From Laedolimicola ammoniilytica (lineage in GTDB: Bacteria > Bacillota > Clostridia > Lachnospirales > Lachnospiraceae), in contig NZ_JAOQKC010000007.1 of the NCBI RefSeq assembly GCF_025567165.1, forward strand, positions 105,433-169,432: a stretch of DNA of 64,000 nt. The letters run 5' to 3'. A program made the translations under genes and the position numbers. The notes under the pieces were generated by a model. It had not been told where the DNA came from. It worked only from the letters and a program-made list of their open reading frames with translations, and did not search any database. Of the stretch, positions 43,398 through 52,887 are shown in pieces (the stretch's first letter is position 1; each line of letters begins with the position of its first letter).

Positions 43398-45110
43398 TTA
43401 CTCCTCCACTGCGGTGACATGGATACCTTCTTCGATACCGGTGGTCAGGCCGCCGGAAATGACCTTGTCGCCTGCTGCCAGGCCGGATTTCACTTCCACA
43501 GAATCGTCGGAGCTCAGGCCCTTTTCAATCATTTTCTTTTCTACGACGCCATCCGCATTTACCACATAGCAGAAATCGCCGTCCTGACCGGAATTCACAC
43601 ACTCAGCCGGTACCACCAGCACATCCTTCACGGAGCGGCCCTGTACGTTCACCTTCGCTTCCAGTCCCAGATAAATGTTCTCGTCCGGGTTGTCAATCTT
43701 CACCTGGGCAGAAACCACCGGGGTACCCTTTTCGTTCTTCTCGGCAATTCGGCTGAGCTTCTGCACGGTGCCCTCGTAGGTATGGCCTGCCAGAGTCACG
43801 GTGGCCTTCTGACCCTCTTCCATTTTCTCCAGATCGTACTTGGTGATGCTCATTTCCACCACCACATCCTCGCTGCTGGCCACAGTAAAAAGCTCGCCGC
43901 CCTTGGCTGCCGGGCCGCCTGCCACCGCCGCCACCTTCGTCACCACGCCGGAGAAATCAGCCTTTATACCATCCTTACCCTGCTGAATGTCATCCTTTGT
44001 CATCTGCGCTTCCAGCGTACTCAGATTATTTTGAGCTGCCAGCTGGCTTTTTGCCGAACCGGACAGCTTTGCCGCGTCGCTGGAATCCTTGATGCCCTCC
44101 TCCTTGGACTTGCTGGTCTCCAGCTTACTCTTATTTTCCTGGGCGTCCTTCAGACGTTCCTGATAACTGTCCAGCTTTTTCACGATGTCATTGTAATGCT
44201 CCTGCTCCTCCTGGATGCTTTTCTCGATATTCGGAAGGCTGGCCTGGGCGTCGGCTGCCGGCTTCGTGGCCTGGGTCACCGCGTTCCGGGCTACGGTCAC
44301 CGCGTCCTGCAGCTTTTTGTAATCCTCGCCTGTTTTATCCAGGGTGGAATTGTCCAGGGCAAACTGGGCGTCCTTCAGCTCCCGGTTCGCCGCATCCAGG
44401 GCTGCGATGGCCGCTTTGGACGCATCCTGCTGACTTCTCAGATCGGCCAGCTTATTGGAAGAATCTCCCTGATAGCCGGTGTACTCATTGACCCGCTTGT
44501 TCAGGTGATCCACATTGTCGTCCTCCTCGTCCAGCTGGCGGTTGATAATATCCAGGGCCTCGGAAGAGCGCTTGTATTCGGACGCGTTTTTATTGTCCTT
44601 CTCAATGGAATCCCTGTAGCCATAATTAGCTGCGCTTCCGGTGAGCTCGGCCTGCCTGTAGAGGTCGTCAAGCTCGGCGCCGTCATAGGTAAGCAAAGTA
44701 TCGCCTGCCTCCACGGTGTCCCCCACCTGCAGGTCAAAATCAGATACTGTCGCCGATACCGGGGAGAAATAGGTCTTGACCTCCTGGGATTCCACGGTGC
44801 CGCTGCCGTCCACGGCCTGGGTCACGCTGCCAAGTGTCACCTCCCGGACGCTGACCACCGGATAGCTGGGGCCTGAAAAAGCTCTCGGCAGAATCGTCAC
44901 TGCCAATACCACAACTACCACGCCTCCGATGATGATGCGCTTCCGGCGCTTTTTCTTCTGCTCCGGGGTCAGCGGGGTTTTCTCTTTCTTCGCTTTCTTT
45001 TCCTTCGGGGCGCGCTTTTTGAACAGGCCCTTCTTTGCTTTCTGATCTTCCTGTTCTGCGGTCAGCTCGTCGTCTTCCCATTCTTCCATCAGGCTCTTTT
45101 TCTCTTCCAT
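43398..45110 (-). CDS. HlyD/MacA-type membrane fusion protein
   Basis: This 570-residue adaptor starts with about 50 highly charged cytoplasmic residues (KKGLFKKRAPKEKKAKKEK), one membrane helix (IIIGGVVVVVLAVTILPRAF), a lipoyl/barrel-sandwich half-motif (VSATVSDFDLQVGDTVEAGDTLL), a very long coiled-coil hairpin (about 145-350, rich in Lys/Glu/Gln/Ala), the second lipoyl half (SGVVTKVAAVAGGPAAKG) and a beta-barrel (GQKATVTLAGHTYEGTV). It links the ABC permease to the outside in MacAB-like exporters. The coiled coil is long for a monoderm adaptor. Confidence 0.9.
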   Translation of the reverse strand: MEEKKSLMEEWEDDELTAEQEDQKAKKGLFKKRAPKEKKAKKEKTPLTPEQKKKRRKRIIIGGVVVVVLAVTILPRAFSGPSYPVVSVREVTLGSVTQAVDGSGTVESQEVKTYFSPVSATVSDFDLQVGDTVEAGDTLLTYDGAELDDLYRQAELTGSAANYGYRDSIEKDNKNASEYKRSSEALDIINRQLDEEDDNVDHLNKRVNEYTGYQGDSSNKLADLRSQQDASKAAIAALDAANRELKDAQFALDNSTLDKTGEDYKKLQDAVTVARNAVTQATKPAADAQASLPNIEKSIQEEQEHYNDIVKKLDSYQERLKDAQENKSKLETSKSKEEGIKDSSDAAKLSGSAKSQLAAQNNLSTLEAQMTKDDIQQGKDGIKADFSGVVTKVAAVAGGPAAKGGELFTVASSEDVVVEMSITKYDLEKMEEGQKATVTLAGHTYEGTVQKLSRIAEKNEKGTPVVSAQVKIDNPDENIYLGLEAKVNVQGRSVKDVLVVPAECVNSGQDGDFCYVVNADGVVEKKMIEKGLSSDDSVEVKSGLAAGDKVISGGLTTGIEEGIHVTAVEE

Positions 45111-45133
45111 TTTCCGCTCCTCATTCTTTCTCT

Positions 45134-45832
45134 TTAAAATGTGACATCTTCATTGATGTAATCGTCTACGATGTGCCCGTCCATGATACGGATGACCCGC
45201 CTGGCCTGGGCTGCGATGCCGTTGTCATGGGTAATCAGGATGACTGTACGGCCGCCTCGGTACAGCTCCTTCAAAATCTGCAGGATCTCCCTGCTGGAAC
45301 CGGAATCCAGATTTCCCGTGGGCTCGTCGGCCAATATCACCGGCGGCTTCGCCGCAATAGCCCGGGCGATGGCCACGCGCTGCTGCTGGCCTCCGGACAT
45401 CTCGTTGGGCTTGTGATCCATACGGTGGGCCAGGCCGACGATTTTCAGGGATTCCTCTGAGAGACGTTCCCGCTCCTTCTTCGGCACACCCCGGTATATC
45501 AGGGGCAGCTCCACATTTTCCCGGGCGGTCAGGTTGCTGATCAGGTTGAAGCCCTGGAAAATGAAGCCGATTTCTTTGTTGCGGATATCCGACTGCTCGT
45601 CGTCGGTCAGGGTGGACACGTCCTTACCGTTCAGAAAATAAGTTCCCGAAGTGGGCGTGTCCAGGCAGCCCAGCATATTCATCAGGGTGGATTTACCCGA
45701 GCCGGACTGACCGATGATGGCCACGAATTCTCCTGTTTCTATGGAAAGACTTACATGATCCAGCGCCCGGACTTCATTTTCGCCTGGGTTGTAGATCTTG
45801 CAGATGTCTTTTACCTCCACCAGTGCGCTCAT
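45134..45832 (-). CDS. MacB-like ABC transporter ATPase
   Basis: This 232-residue ATPase has Walker A GQSGSGKST, signature MSGGQQQRV, Walker B VILADEPTGNLDS and H-loop LITHDNG. It is the first gene of the three-gene efflux operon. The ATG at 45832 (MSALVEVKDI) follows AAGGAG; an upstream start at 45928 would add 32 residues out of keeping with the family. The sequence is of the same subfamily as the ATPase at 1159-1842 but the two operons differ in their partners. Confidence 0.93.
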   Translation of the reverse strand: MSALVEVKDICKIYNPGENEVRALDHVSLSIETGEFVAIIGQSGSGKSTLMNMLGCLDTPTSGTYFLNGKDVSTLTDDEQSDIRNKEIGFIFQGFNLISNLTARENVELPLIYRGVPKKERERLSEESLKIVGLAHRMDHKPNEMSGGQQQRVAIARAIAAKPPVILADEPTGNLDSGSSREILQILKELYRGGRTVILITHDNGIAAQARRVIRIMDGHIVDDYINEDVTF

Positions 45833-46105
45833 GTTGTTCTCCTTCTTTTGCACAGAAATGGTATTTTGTCCCACATCTGTATTAGTCTTGTAATACAATA
45901 TCATATATTTTTTGAACTTCAAGGACATTCATAAATTCTTAAAGAAACCTTAAACGCCATCATCACTTATTGACCCTCGGTTGCTTCTTATTTCCCAGAT
46001 TTTCCCTGTTTTCAGTCGAAACGAGACAGCAGAAATGGGACTTCTTTTCCTCCGCACTGACGCATATATTAGGAGGAATTCTTTTGATACAGGCAGGTTC
46101 TTAGG

Positions 46106-46801
46106 ATGATACATAAAAAAATTCTGATTGCGGGGTTTCTGGAGCAGACCCGGAATTACTGCGCGGCTTTTTCGCTGTTGGGTGCGGATACCTCTGTGTT
46201 ATGCGGAACCGGCCGGGAGCTGTCCCTGCTGCTGGCAGACGGGCGGCTTCCGGATCCGGCGGATTTTGACGGCCTTGTGCTGCCCGGCGGCGGAGATATC
46301 AGTCCCTTTTTCTATCACATGGAAAATGCGGGATCGCGGAATATCGACTCGCTTCTGGATTCCGTGCAGTTTTCTCTCTTTCAGGCCTTCATGGCCGCCG
46401 GGAAGCCGGTACTCGGCATCTGCAAAGGGCTTCAGCTTATCAATGTGGCCTTTGGCGGCACGCTGATTCAGGAGCTTGGCCCGGAATCCCTGGCTATCCA
46501 TGCCTGGGAGGATGCGGACAAAATTCACATAACAAAAGCTGCGCACGGCACCTTTCCGGCGCAGCTTTATGGCAGCTTTCCGCGGGTCAACAGCGCCCAT
46601 CACCAGGCGGTCGGAGTCTTCGGGGAGGGTCTTCAGGCAGCCCAGTACGGGCCGGATTTCGTGGTCGAGGCCCTGTATCACGAGAGGCTTCCGGTTCTCG
46701 GGGTGCAGTGGCATCCGGAGCGGATGTGCTTTTCTCATGCACGGGAGGATGTGGAAGACGGAAGTAAGCTTTTAAAATACTACCTGAGAATGCTTCGATA
46801 A
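46106..46801 (+). CDS. Class I glutamine amidotransferase, PuuD/gamma-glutamyl hydrolase-like
   Basis: This 231-residue hydrolase has the nucleophile elbow GICKGLQLINV (Cys) and the His-Glu pair in GVQWHPERM, completing the class I triad, plus LPGGGDISPFFY typical of peptidase C26. It probably cleaves gamma-glutamyl amides such as gamma-glutamyl-GABA or other gamma-glutamyl compounds. The ATG has only a weak ribosome site; a stronger AGGAGG upstream faces a TTG that opens a 6-codon reading frame ending just before this ATG, so coupled translation is possible. Its last 22 bases overlap the end of the convergent dipeptidase gene. Confidence 0.88.
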   Translation: MIHKKILIAGFLEQTRNYCAAFSLLGADTSVLCGTGRELSLLLADGRLPDPADFDGLVLPGGGDISPFFYHMENAGSRNIDSLLDSVQFSLFQAFMAAGKPVLGICKGLQLINVAFGGTLIQELGPESLAIHAWEDADKIHITKAAHGTFPAQLYGSFPRVNSAHHQAVGVFGEGLQAAQYGPDFVVEALYHERLPVLGVQWHPERMCFSHAREDVEDGSKLLKYYLRMLR

Positions 46802-47847
46802 TAGCGCAGGAAATTGCCGCCTGCTATGCCTTTCGCCGCCTCTTCATCCATGCCCCGCTGCAACAAAGCGGCAGTCAGCTTCACCATCTCGCCGTGGTGG
46901 GCCAGCACGTCATAGTTCTCTGTCTCAAACTGAATGCGCGGGGTGGTCTCTTCCAGACCCTTACAGAGGTCGAAGCCATAGCCTATGTGAGCAGGGCCTG
47001 CGATGCGCGCCAGATGCTCAGCGTGCTCGCAGAGACGGAGCAGGGCTGCATCGGCCTCCTGTTCCGCCGGAGTCGTGGTCTCCGGCATAATGCCCGTGAG
47101 ATACCCGCAGGCATTCAGTCCGATGACGCCGCCGCGCCCCGCGATTTCACGAATCTGGGCATCCGTCAGGTTCCGGTAATTTTCATGCACAGCCCAAGCG
47201 TCCGAGTGGCTGGCGATAAAGGGCTGTTCCGCTGCCTCGCAGACGTCCCGGAAGCCATCGTTGCTTAAGTGGCTCACGTCCAGCCACATGCCCAGCCCTT
47301 CCATTTTCCGGATGGCTTCTTTGCCAAGCTCTGTCAGGCCGCCCGGGATCTCCTGGAATTGACCCGCCGTGCAGCAGCCCGTGGCAAAGGCGTTACGGCG
47401 GCTCCAGGTGAGGCCCGCGCCTCGCACGCCCAGGTCATAGAAGGTGCGGAGCAGGGACAGGTCATTTCCCAGGGGATCGAGGCCCTCCAGGGACAGCAGG
47501 ATCGAGATGCGGCCTGCGGCCAGGTTCTCTTCCAGTTCCGCGCGGCTTCCCGTCACGCGGATGCGGTTGTTCACCGACTCCACATCTTCCTTCAGTGCTG
47601 TGATCTGCCCCAGGGCCTTTCGAAGCCCCAGCTCCGGCAAATCCCGGTTGTTAATGAAAATGGATGATACGACAATGTTCAGCCCCGCCTCTTCAAAACG
47701 CGGCAGATACCGCTGTTCCACCACGCCCTGTTCTCCGGCCAGGCGGCGTTCACAGACCTCCGCCGCCAGATCAAAGTGTGCGTCCACTACAGGGCATTCC
47801 CGGTGAATTTTTCTGGCCTGTTCCAAATACTCTTCCTGTATAAACAT
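46780..47847 (-). CDS. Membrane-dipeptidase-type M19 dipeptidase
   Basis: This 355-residue zinc dipeptidase has the family motifs VVDAHFDLA (HxD ligands), LSLEGLDPLGNDLSLLRTFYDLGVRGAGLTW (split here as LSLEGLDPLG and YDLGVRGAGLTW; bridging Glu), WLDVSHLSN and IASHSDAWAVHENYRN (His ligands). No signal peptide is seen, so it acts in the cytoplasm on dipeptides, as expected of bacterial M19 enzymes. It converges on and overlaps the amidotransferase gene by 22 bases. Confidence 0.9.
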   Translation of the reverse strand: MFIQEEYLEQARKIHRECPVVDAHFDLAAEVCERRLAGEQGVVEQRYLPRFEEAGLNIVVSSIFINNRDLPELGLRKALGQITALKEDVESVNNRIRVTGSRAELEENLAAGRISILLSLEGLDPLGNDLSLLRTFYDLGVRGAGLTWSRRNAFATGCCTAGQFQEIPGGLTELGKEAIRKMEGLGMWLDVSHLSNDGFRDVCEAAEQPFIASHSDAWAVHENYRNLTDAQIREIAGRGGVIGLNACGYLTGIMPETTTPAEQEADAALLRLCEHAEHLARIAGPAHIGYGFDLCKGLEETTPRIQFETENYDVLAHHGEMVKLTAALLQRGMDEEAAKGIAGGNFLRYYRSILR

Positions 47848-47915
47848 ATTGATCCCTCTGTCTTTTTGTTGCGGTTTCCTAATATACCGGAAACCGCACT
47901 CTTTCTTACTTATTC

Positions 47916-50105
47916 TTACGCTTCTTTCTTGTTATCCGTCACCGCGAAACTCACCGCCGCCGTAAACAGATCCGCGTCCGTCTCCACCCGGAAGCTGCCG
48001 CCGCAGGCCTCGGTGAAGCTTTTGGCGATAGACAGCCCCAGTCCGCTGCCGCCGTCCGTCCGGCTCTTATCGCCCCGGACGAATCGCTCAGTGAAATCGA
48101 TGCCGTCGCCCAGTTCGGTAGCGGATGTATTTTTCATGACCGCCGTTGCATTTCCATCTTTTTCCACAAGCGTCAGGTACACGCGGGAACCGGGCAGGGA
48201 ATACTTCAATGCGTTCTGCAACAGATTCTGGAATACCCGATACATACGCTGGCCGTCCGCCGTGATCATCACCGGTTCTTCCGGGATAGACACCCGCATG
48301 GAGAGACCACTCTGCTCGATGGGTTCTGCCATATCCGCCAGGGTCTGGCGCAAAAGCTTCGCGAAATCCAGCTCCTCCGGCTTCACCTGCAGCTCTCCGG
48401 AAGCCGCCTTGCTCACCTCAAAGACGTCCTGAACCATGGCACTCAGGCGCTCGGATTTCTCACCCAGGACACGGATGTAGTCCTTCACATCTTCGGGCAG
48501 ATTTTCCTCCTGCTTCAGAATGTCCACGTAGCTGACAATGGAAGTCAAGGGTGTCTTGATGTCGTGGGACACATTGGCCACCAGCTCCACCTTCATGCGT
48601 TCGCTTTTCGTGCGCTCCCGGATGGCCGCCTCCATGCCCTCCTGGATGCTATTCAGGTCCTCCGCCGCCGCTTTCAGATCACTGTCCTCCGGCAAAGACA
48701 GCGCATTTCCCATATCGCCGCCCCGGACGGCTCCGATCTGCTCCGTCAGTGCGCCCAGATCTTCGGCCAGTCTGCGCACACGGTTCATATAAAAGAAGCC
48801 CACAAAAGGAATCAGGGAGCGCCGCTGCCATTTCACCAGCTTTTTCTGCACGGGCTGCTTCAGATCCCGGGTTCGAATACTGCGCCGCAGACGGCCGATC
48901 ACACTCTTCTGCTGTCCTTTATTCCGGCGCAGATCGGTGACGCCCAGATACAGCGGCCAGAAGATTAGGAACCAGTAGGTGAACATCCCGTCCAGATTGG
49001 ACGCCAGGTAATCCCGCGCTGATGCCGCATAATCCTGGATTCCATAAGAAACGACCCATCCCAGGCTGAAACCGCTCCAGGCTAAAAATTCATCTATGAA
49101 GCGCAAAATCAAATAAATCGGAAGGACGAAGAAGAACAGCAGCTTGATTTCCAACCAGATTTTCCCAGTCCATCCGATGATGATTTCCCTACCTGCCCTT
49201 CGCGGCTTCCGTAGCGCCCACGCCAGAAGTAACAAAAGGAGAGCCGCCGCCAGACCGGCTTCGCTGCGTACCAGCTGCCGTCTATCTACCGCCAGACTCT
49301 CCTTCAGACGGTAGAGGACGCCGCCATATCGGTTGGTTCCGTTTGTGCCGCTGACCACATAGAGCTTTGGCTCCTTCGCCGCTGCCAGATAGACTGCGAT
49401 TGCTTTCGCCTCATCCCCGGCTGTGAAATTCTGATAACCCGGCACGGCCCAGCGGCTGTTTTCCCGGTAGATCCCGTCGCCGTAGACGTCCACCATCTGG
49501 CCGTCCTTTTCCATGGCTACCTTGCCGTCACCGTCTTTATTGTAGATCAGCTGAAAATTATACTCCTCCGCCGGGATCCAAGACGCGAAATCCATGCCGA
49601 TGCTGGCATTTTCCGCGTCCAGTCCGTCGATGTTCGTATAGGTCAGTTTTCCGTCTTTAAACACCGCGTAACGCAGGTTCTGGTCGGCTTTCATTTCCTC
49701 CAGATAGGCATTAAAATCCGCCGTGCTGTATCCGCCTGCTTCTGTGGCTGCCTCTTCATAGCTCATGGATCCTGAGTAACCAGACGTCCACCATTCGGAT
49801 ATGACCGTACCGCTATCCTCTGTGACCGTATCTGCCGCATAAGAATCATACCGATAGCCGGAATCGCTGTAGCTGTACTGATAGCCCATCCAGTCCTTTC
49901 CCTTGAGTCCGATGCCGATCAGATCCTCCAGCCGATTCGACATGGTCGTGGCAAATTCCTGCGTTTTCTGATAATCGGACTGCCGCAGATCCGTGTTCGA
50001 AATCAGTGTCAGCATGGAAATGAAGTTGTAAATCAACAGCGTCATTCCCAGAAAGAAGGCAAGCATGCCTATCCAGATTTTAGATTTTTTCCATTTTGTA
50101 TCCAA
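47916..50105 (-). CDS. Large sensor histidine kinase
   Basis: This 729-residue kinase has a first helix (WIGMLAFFLGMTLLIYNFISML), an outer sensor region of about 230 residues, three to four further helices (about 275-400, including LLFFFVLPIYLILRFI and MFTYWFLIFWPLYLG), a HAMP-like linker, the H-box ANVSHDIKTPLTSI and a HATPase domain with NLLQNALKYS and DGGSGLGLSIAK. The start is a TTG at 50105 with GGGG close before it, overlapping the regulator gene by 26 bases; the next in-frame ATG is 13 codons on. It pairs with the regulator upstream; signal unknown. Confidence 0.9.
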   Translation of the reverse strand: MDTKWKKSKIWIGMLAFFLGMTLLIYNFISMLTLISNTDLRQSDYQKTQEFATTMSNRLEDLIGIGLKGKDWMGYQYSYSDSGYRYDSYAADTVTEDSGTVISEWWTSGYSGSMSYEEAATEAGGYSTADFNAYLEEMKADQNLRYAVFKDGKLTYTNIDGLDAENASIGMDFASWIPAEEYNFQLIYNKDGDGKVAMEKDGQMVDVYGDGIYRENSRWAVPGYQNFTAGDEAKAIAVYLAAAKEPKLYVVSGTNGTNRYGGVLYRLKESLAVDRRQLVRSEAGLAAALLLLLLAWALRKPRRAGREIIIGWTGKIWLEIKLLFFFVLPIYLILRFIDEFLAWSGFSLGWVVSYGIQDYAASARDYLASNLDGMFTYWFLIFWPLYLGVTDLRRNKGQQKSVIGRLRRSIRTRDLKQPVQKKLVKWQRRSLIPFVGFFYMNRVRRLAEDLGALTEQIGAVRGGDMGNALSLPEDSDLKAAAEDLNSIQEGMEAAIRERTKSERMKVELVANVSHDIKTPLTSIVSYVDILKQEENLPEDVKDYIRVLGEKSERLSAMVQDVFEVSKAASGELQVKPEELDFAKLLRQTLADMAEPIEQSGLSMRVSIPEEPVMITADGQRMYRVFQNLLQNALKYSLPGSRVYLTLVEKDGNATAVMKNTSATELGDGIDFTERFVRGDKSRTDGGSGLGLSIAKSFTEACGGSFRVETDADLFTAAVSFAVTDNKKEA

Positions 50106-50778
50106 TTCCCCACACCACCTTTAAATATTCCGGTTCTTTCGGATTGAGTTCGATCTTTTCGCGAATGCGGCGGATATGTACCATGACCGTATTCTCCGGC
50201 GCGTAGGCTTCCTCCTCCCAGACCCGACGGTAAATCTCCTCCGCCGGGAAGACGCGGCCCCGATTCATCATCAGAAGCTCCACAATCTTCGTCTCGGTGG
50301 CGGTCAGCCGCACCGGCTCTCCGTCCGCGTACAGGGTCCGTTCGGACTGGCGATAGGTGAGACGGCCATTTCGGATCTCGTCCCCGGACACGCCTGCGTG
50401 GATGTCACCCAGCATGGTATACCTGCGCAGCTGGCTTTTTACCCGGGCTGCCAGCTCCTGGGGATGAAAGGGCTTCGCCACGTAATCGTCGGCGCCCATG
50501 GACAGGCCTAAGATTTTGTCGTTCTCCTCGCTTTTGGCGCTGAGGACGATGATCGGGATATTTTTCCGCTCCCGGATTTTCATGACAGCGGACAATCCGT
50601 CCAGGCGCGGCATCATCACATCCATGAGGATGAGCTGCACCGGCTTTTCCACCGCCAGTTCCAGGGCCTGTAGGCCGTCGTAGGCCTTCAGCACCTGATA
50701 ACCCTCTTTTTCCAGAAGCACTGCAATGGCTCTCACAATCTCCCGGTCGTCGTCTACTACCAGTACGCATTCGTTCAT
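50080..50778 (-). CDS. Response regulator, OmpR/PhoB family
   Basis: This 232-residue regulator has a receiver with phospho-acceptor Asp53 (LILMDVMMPRLDG), acidic VVDDD at 7-11 and VAKPF, and an OmpR-type winged helix ending WGIGYKME. It overlaps the kinase gene by 26 bases, so the two are made together. It is only 79 bases after the small membrane-anchored unknown, with no clear terminator between, so the PadR-led cluster may be one transcript. Confidence 0.92.
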   Translation of the reverse strand: MNECVLVVDDDREIVRAIAVLLEKEGYQVLKAYDGLQALELAVEKPVQLILMDVMMPRLDGLSAVMKIRERKNIPIIVLSAKSEENDKILGLSMGADDYVAKPFHPQELAARVKSQLRRYTMLGDIHAGVSGDEIRNGRLTYRQSERTLYADGEPVRLTATETKIVELLMMNRGRVFPAEEIYRRVWEEEAYAPENTVMVHIRRIREKIELNPKEPEYLKVVWGIGYKMEKI

Positions 50779-50857
50779 ATTTGCTCTCTCCTTTTCCGGT
50801 GGTTTCAGGATACCCTTTCTTTCTTACGGGACACCGGAGGATTTTCTTACAGCTTTC

Positions 50858-51412
50858 TTACAATCTCAAATCTTTTTCATTGACCGGATTGTAGAAAATC
50901 TGTACCTGCTCGATATGGGGCGCGCCCACCACGGAAATCAATTCGCCACGCTTCAGACCCGCCAGGACTTTGTCCTTGGCCTCCATTAGATTCTGAAAAT
51001 CACTCTCGTCCGTATTCTCCCAGTAGCAGTGAAGCTCCAAGGCCGGGGTGCGGGTCTGCCGCCAGGTGTCGGCGTCGTTGTCGTAATATTCGTCTTCCTG
51101 GACGGTCTCTTCGATCCGCGGCTCCACCATAGCCTGATTGTAGGTAATGCGGAACAGTACGGTATTTTCCGGAATGCTCTCGTCGGCTTCCACCTCGGGA
51201 GCTGTATCCCAGTAGCCGTCAATATTCCAGACGCCCTGCTCCGGGGCGATTTCCCTGCTGATCTCTTTGGTAGCCGTATCTATCTTGCCAACCACCTCCG
51301 TACCGCCGTAGGACAGGCTTGAAAATTCTCCGAAGGCCACGCCCGCGCCGATGCCGGACAGCAGGATGCCGCCGCAAAAGATGGCAATGGTTATTTTATG
51401 AAATCTGGTCAT
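50858..51412 (-). CDS. Membrane-anchored protein of unknown function
   Basis: This 184-residue protein has one N-terminal helix (ITIAIFCGGILLSGIGAGVAFG) and an extracellular region of about 155 acidic residues with no family I recognise (DGYWDTAPEVEADE, ENTVLFRITYNQAM, LELHCYWENTDES). The ATG at 51412 was chosen because AGGAGG lies six bases upstream, so its start overlaps the end of the DUF1700 gene by 17 bases. In similar PadR-DUF1700 operons a DUF4097 adhesin-like protein usually takes this place; I see no DUF4097 beta-helix here. Confidence 0.75.
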   Translation of the reverse strand: MTRFHKITIAIFCGGILLSGIGAGVAFGEFSSLSYGGTEVVGKIDTATKEISREIAPEQGVWNIDGYWDTAPEVEADESIPENTVLFRITYNQAMVEPRIEETVQEDEYYDNDADTWRQTRTPALELHCYWENTDESDFQNLMEAKDKVLAGLKRGELISVVGAPHIEQVQIFYNPVNEKDLRL

Positions 51413-52406
51413 GTTCATCCTCCTCTGTTTCCATGTCCTCGTCTGTGAAATCGTCCTCGTCGGGTTCTTTTTCTTCGATATCTCCCGCTTCCGGCTCTCC
51501 GTACGTATCGTCCTCATTTTCCGGGACGGCGGTTTTTTCTTCGGTCTTTTTCCGGCGAATCAGACCCCAGGCCGCGCAGGTCAGCGCGCCGCCGCAGAGC
51601 AGGCCGCCAAGACTTATCCATGTCACGCCGATGAGCGGATATCCCTGGAAGCAAAGAATCAGGAGCGCGCCAAAACAGAAGATGGCTGCGATGGTTCCCA
51701 GGCCTAAGCAAACCGCCGCGCAGAACCAGAATACGTTCCAGCAGAGGCGTACACCCCAGCGGAGCAGGTCCCAGCAAATGTGCCGGAGCCAGATAATCAG
51801 TTTTCTTAAAACGCGGGCGGCGCTGCCGATGAGGCTGCCGCAGCCTTTCAGAATGTCGCGGCAGAAGCCGATGAATTTTCCAAGTATGCCCTGTTCGGAT
51901 CTGGCATCTGCTTTTTGAGAAACTGCCGGACCATATCCGACTTTGCTTTTTTCCGAATCTCCACCGTCTGCGGCTGTCCACTGTCTGGCCGCGCTTCCGG
52001 CTCCCTCCGGCTGCTCCACAGGCTCTCCCGCAGGCTTCTTATGGATCGGCTTCCCAATCCAGGCGCAGGCCTCGCTTATCCACTGTCCCAGCTTCTTTCC
52101 CGCCCTTTTCAGGAAACTGCCTGCGCTTCGGATCCCCTGCTCCGCAGACTGGGCTGCGCTCTCAAAATCCATCTTTACCCGACGGCTGCTGTCGCCATAT
52201 TCCGGATTCACATGGTAGGCCTCCAGAATCTCCGCCGCCAGCTCCTTCACCGGCCCGAAATCTCGGATGGCTTCCTCCTCGGACATACCGTTCTGTATCT
52301 TCATATCGATATGCTGGGCATATTCATCCAGAATGTCCTGCTGCTCCCGTTCCTCCAGCACCTTCAGATGTCCCGCAAGCTCTGTCAGAAATGCTTCCTT
52401 ACTCAT
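51396..52406 (-). CDS. HAAS-domain (DUF1700) membrane protein
   Basis: This 336-residue protein begins with the HAAS signalling domain (KEAFLTELAGHLKVLEERE, then EYAQHIDMKIQNGMSEEEAI), a long linker, three to four membrane helices (about 190-290, including LCWNVFWFCAAVCLGLGTIA and PLIGVTWISLGGLL) and a highly acidic cytoplasmic C-terminus of about 40 residues. HAAS proteins are encoded beside PadR regulators and are thought to relay membrane signals. The ATG overlaps the PadR stop (ATGA). The acidic tail is unusual in length. Confidence 0.85.
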   Translation of the reverse strand: MSKEAFLTELAGHLKVLEEREQQDILDEYAQHIDMKIQNGMSEEEAIRDFGPVKELAAEILEAYHVNPEYGDSSRRVKMDFESAAQSAEQGIRSAGSFLKRAGKKLGQWISEACAWIGKPIHKKPAGEPVEQPEGAGSAARQWTAADGGDSEKSKVGYGPAVSQKADARSEQGILGKFIGFCRDILKGCGSLIGSAARVLRKLIIWLRHICWDLLRWGVRLCWNVFWFCAAVCLGLGTIAAIFCFGALLILCFQGYPLIGVTWISLGGLLCGGALTCAAWGLIRRKKTEEKTAVPENEDDTYGEPEAGDIEEKEPDEDDFTDEDMETEEDEHDQIS

Positions 52407-52723
52407 TGTTCTTCTCCCTCCTTCAGGTATCTGCCTACCTGCTGTTGAAATTCTATCCATTCCTTTGCCAGGGAATCCCGATAGAGGATCCCCGCCGCCG
52501 TCAAATGGTAATACTTCCGGGGCGGCCCCTCCGTGGACTCCCGAAGGTACGTCTCAAAATAATGTTCATTGGTCAGCCGCTTCAGCAATGGATAAATGGT
52601 TCCCTCATTCACATCGATGACCCGGGAAACCTCCTCCACCAGCTCATAGCCGTACCGATCCTTCCGGCGCACCGCCTCCAGCACAATCAGCTCCAGCACG
52701 CCCTTCTTAAACTGTGGATTCAT
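52403..52723 (-). CDS. PadR family transcriptional regulator
   Basis: This 106-residue winged-helix repressor matches PadR: MNPQFKKGVLELIVLEAV, RYGYELVEEVSRVIDVNEGTIYP (split: RYGYELVEEVSRV, NEGTIYPLLKRL), and ETYLRESTEGPPRKYYHLTAAG. It heads the cluster and probably represses it, responding to a small ligand or to the HAAS partner. The ATG at 52723 has GGGAGG six bases upstream; an upstream start would add 21 residues not typical of the family. Confidence 0.92.
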   Translation of the reverse strand: MNPQFKKGVLELIVLEAVRRKDRYGYELVEEVSRVIDVNEGTIYPLLKRLTNEHYFETYLRESTEGPPRKYYHLTAAGILYRDSLAKEWIEFQQQVGRYLKEGEEQ

Positions 52724-52818
52724 CCTATCCCTCCCAACATTTCCTGTGTCTGTTATTAGGTTACACCTACTACTATGTAATGTCAAGTACTAAAGTTTTA
52801 AAAATAGCTTAAGATAAA

Positions 52819-52864
52819 AAAGGCGGTAAAATCCTGCAATATTTACACAGGACTTACCGCCTTT
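52819..52864. terminator. Terminator between the PadR cluster and the Rpn remnant
   Basis: Arms AAAGGCGGTAA/TTACCGCCTTT with an inner TCCTG/CAGGA pairing, flanked by A and T runs, so it ends transcription arriving from the Rpn remnant on the minus strand before the PadR promoter. Confidence 0.8.
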
Positions 52865-52887
52865 CTCTGAGCTTTGTTTAGATTTCT

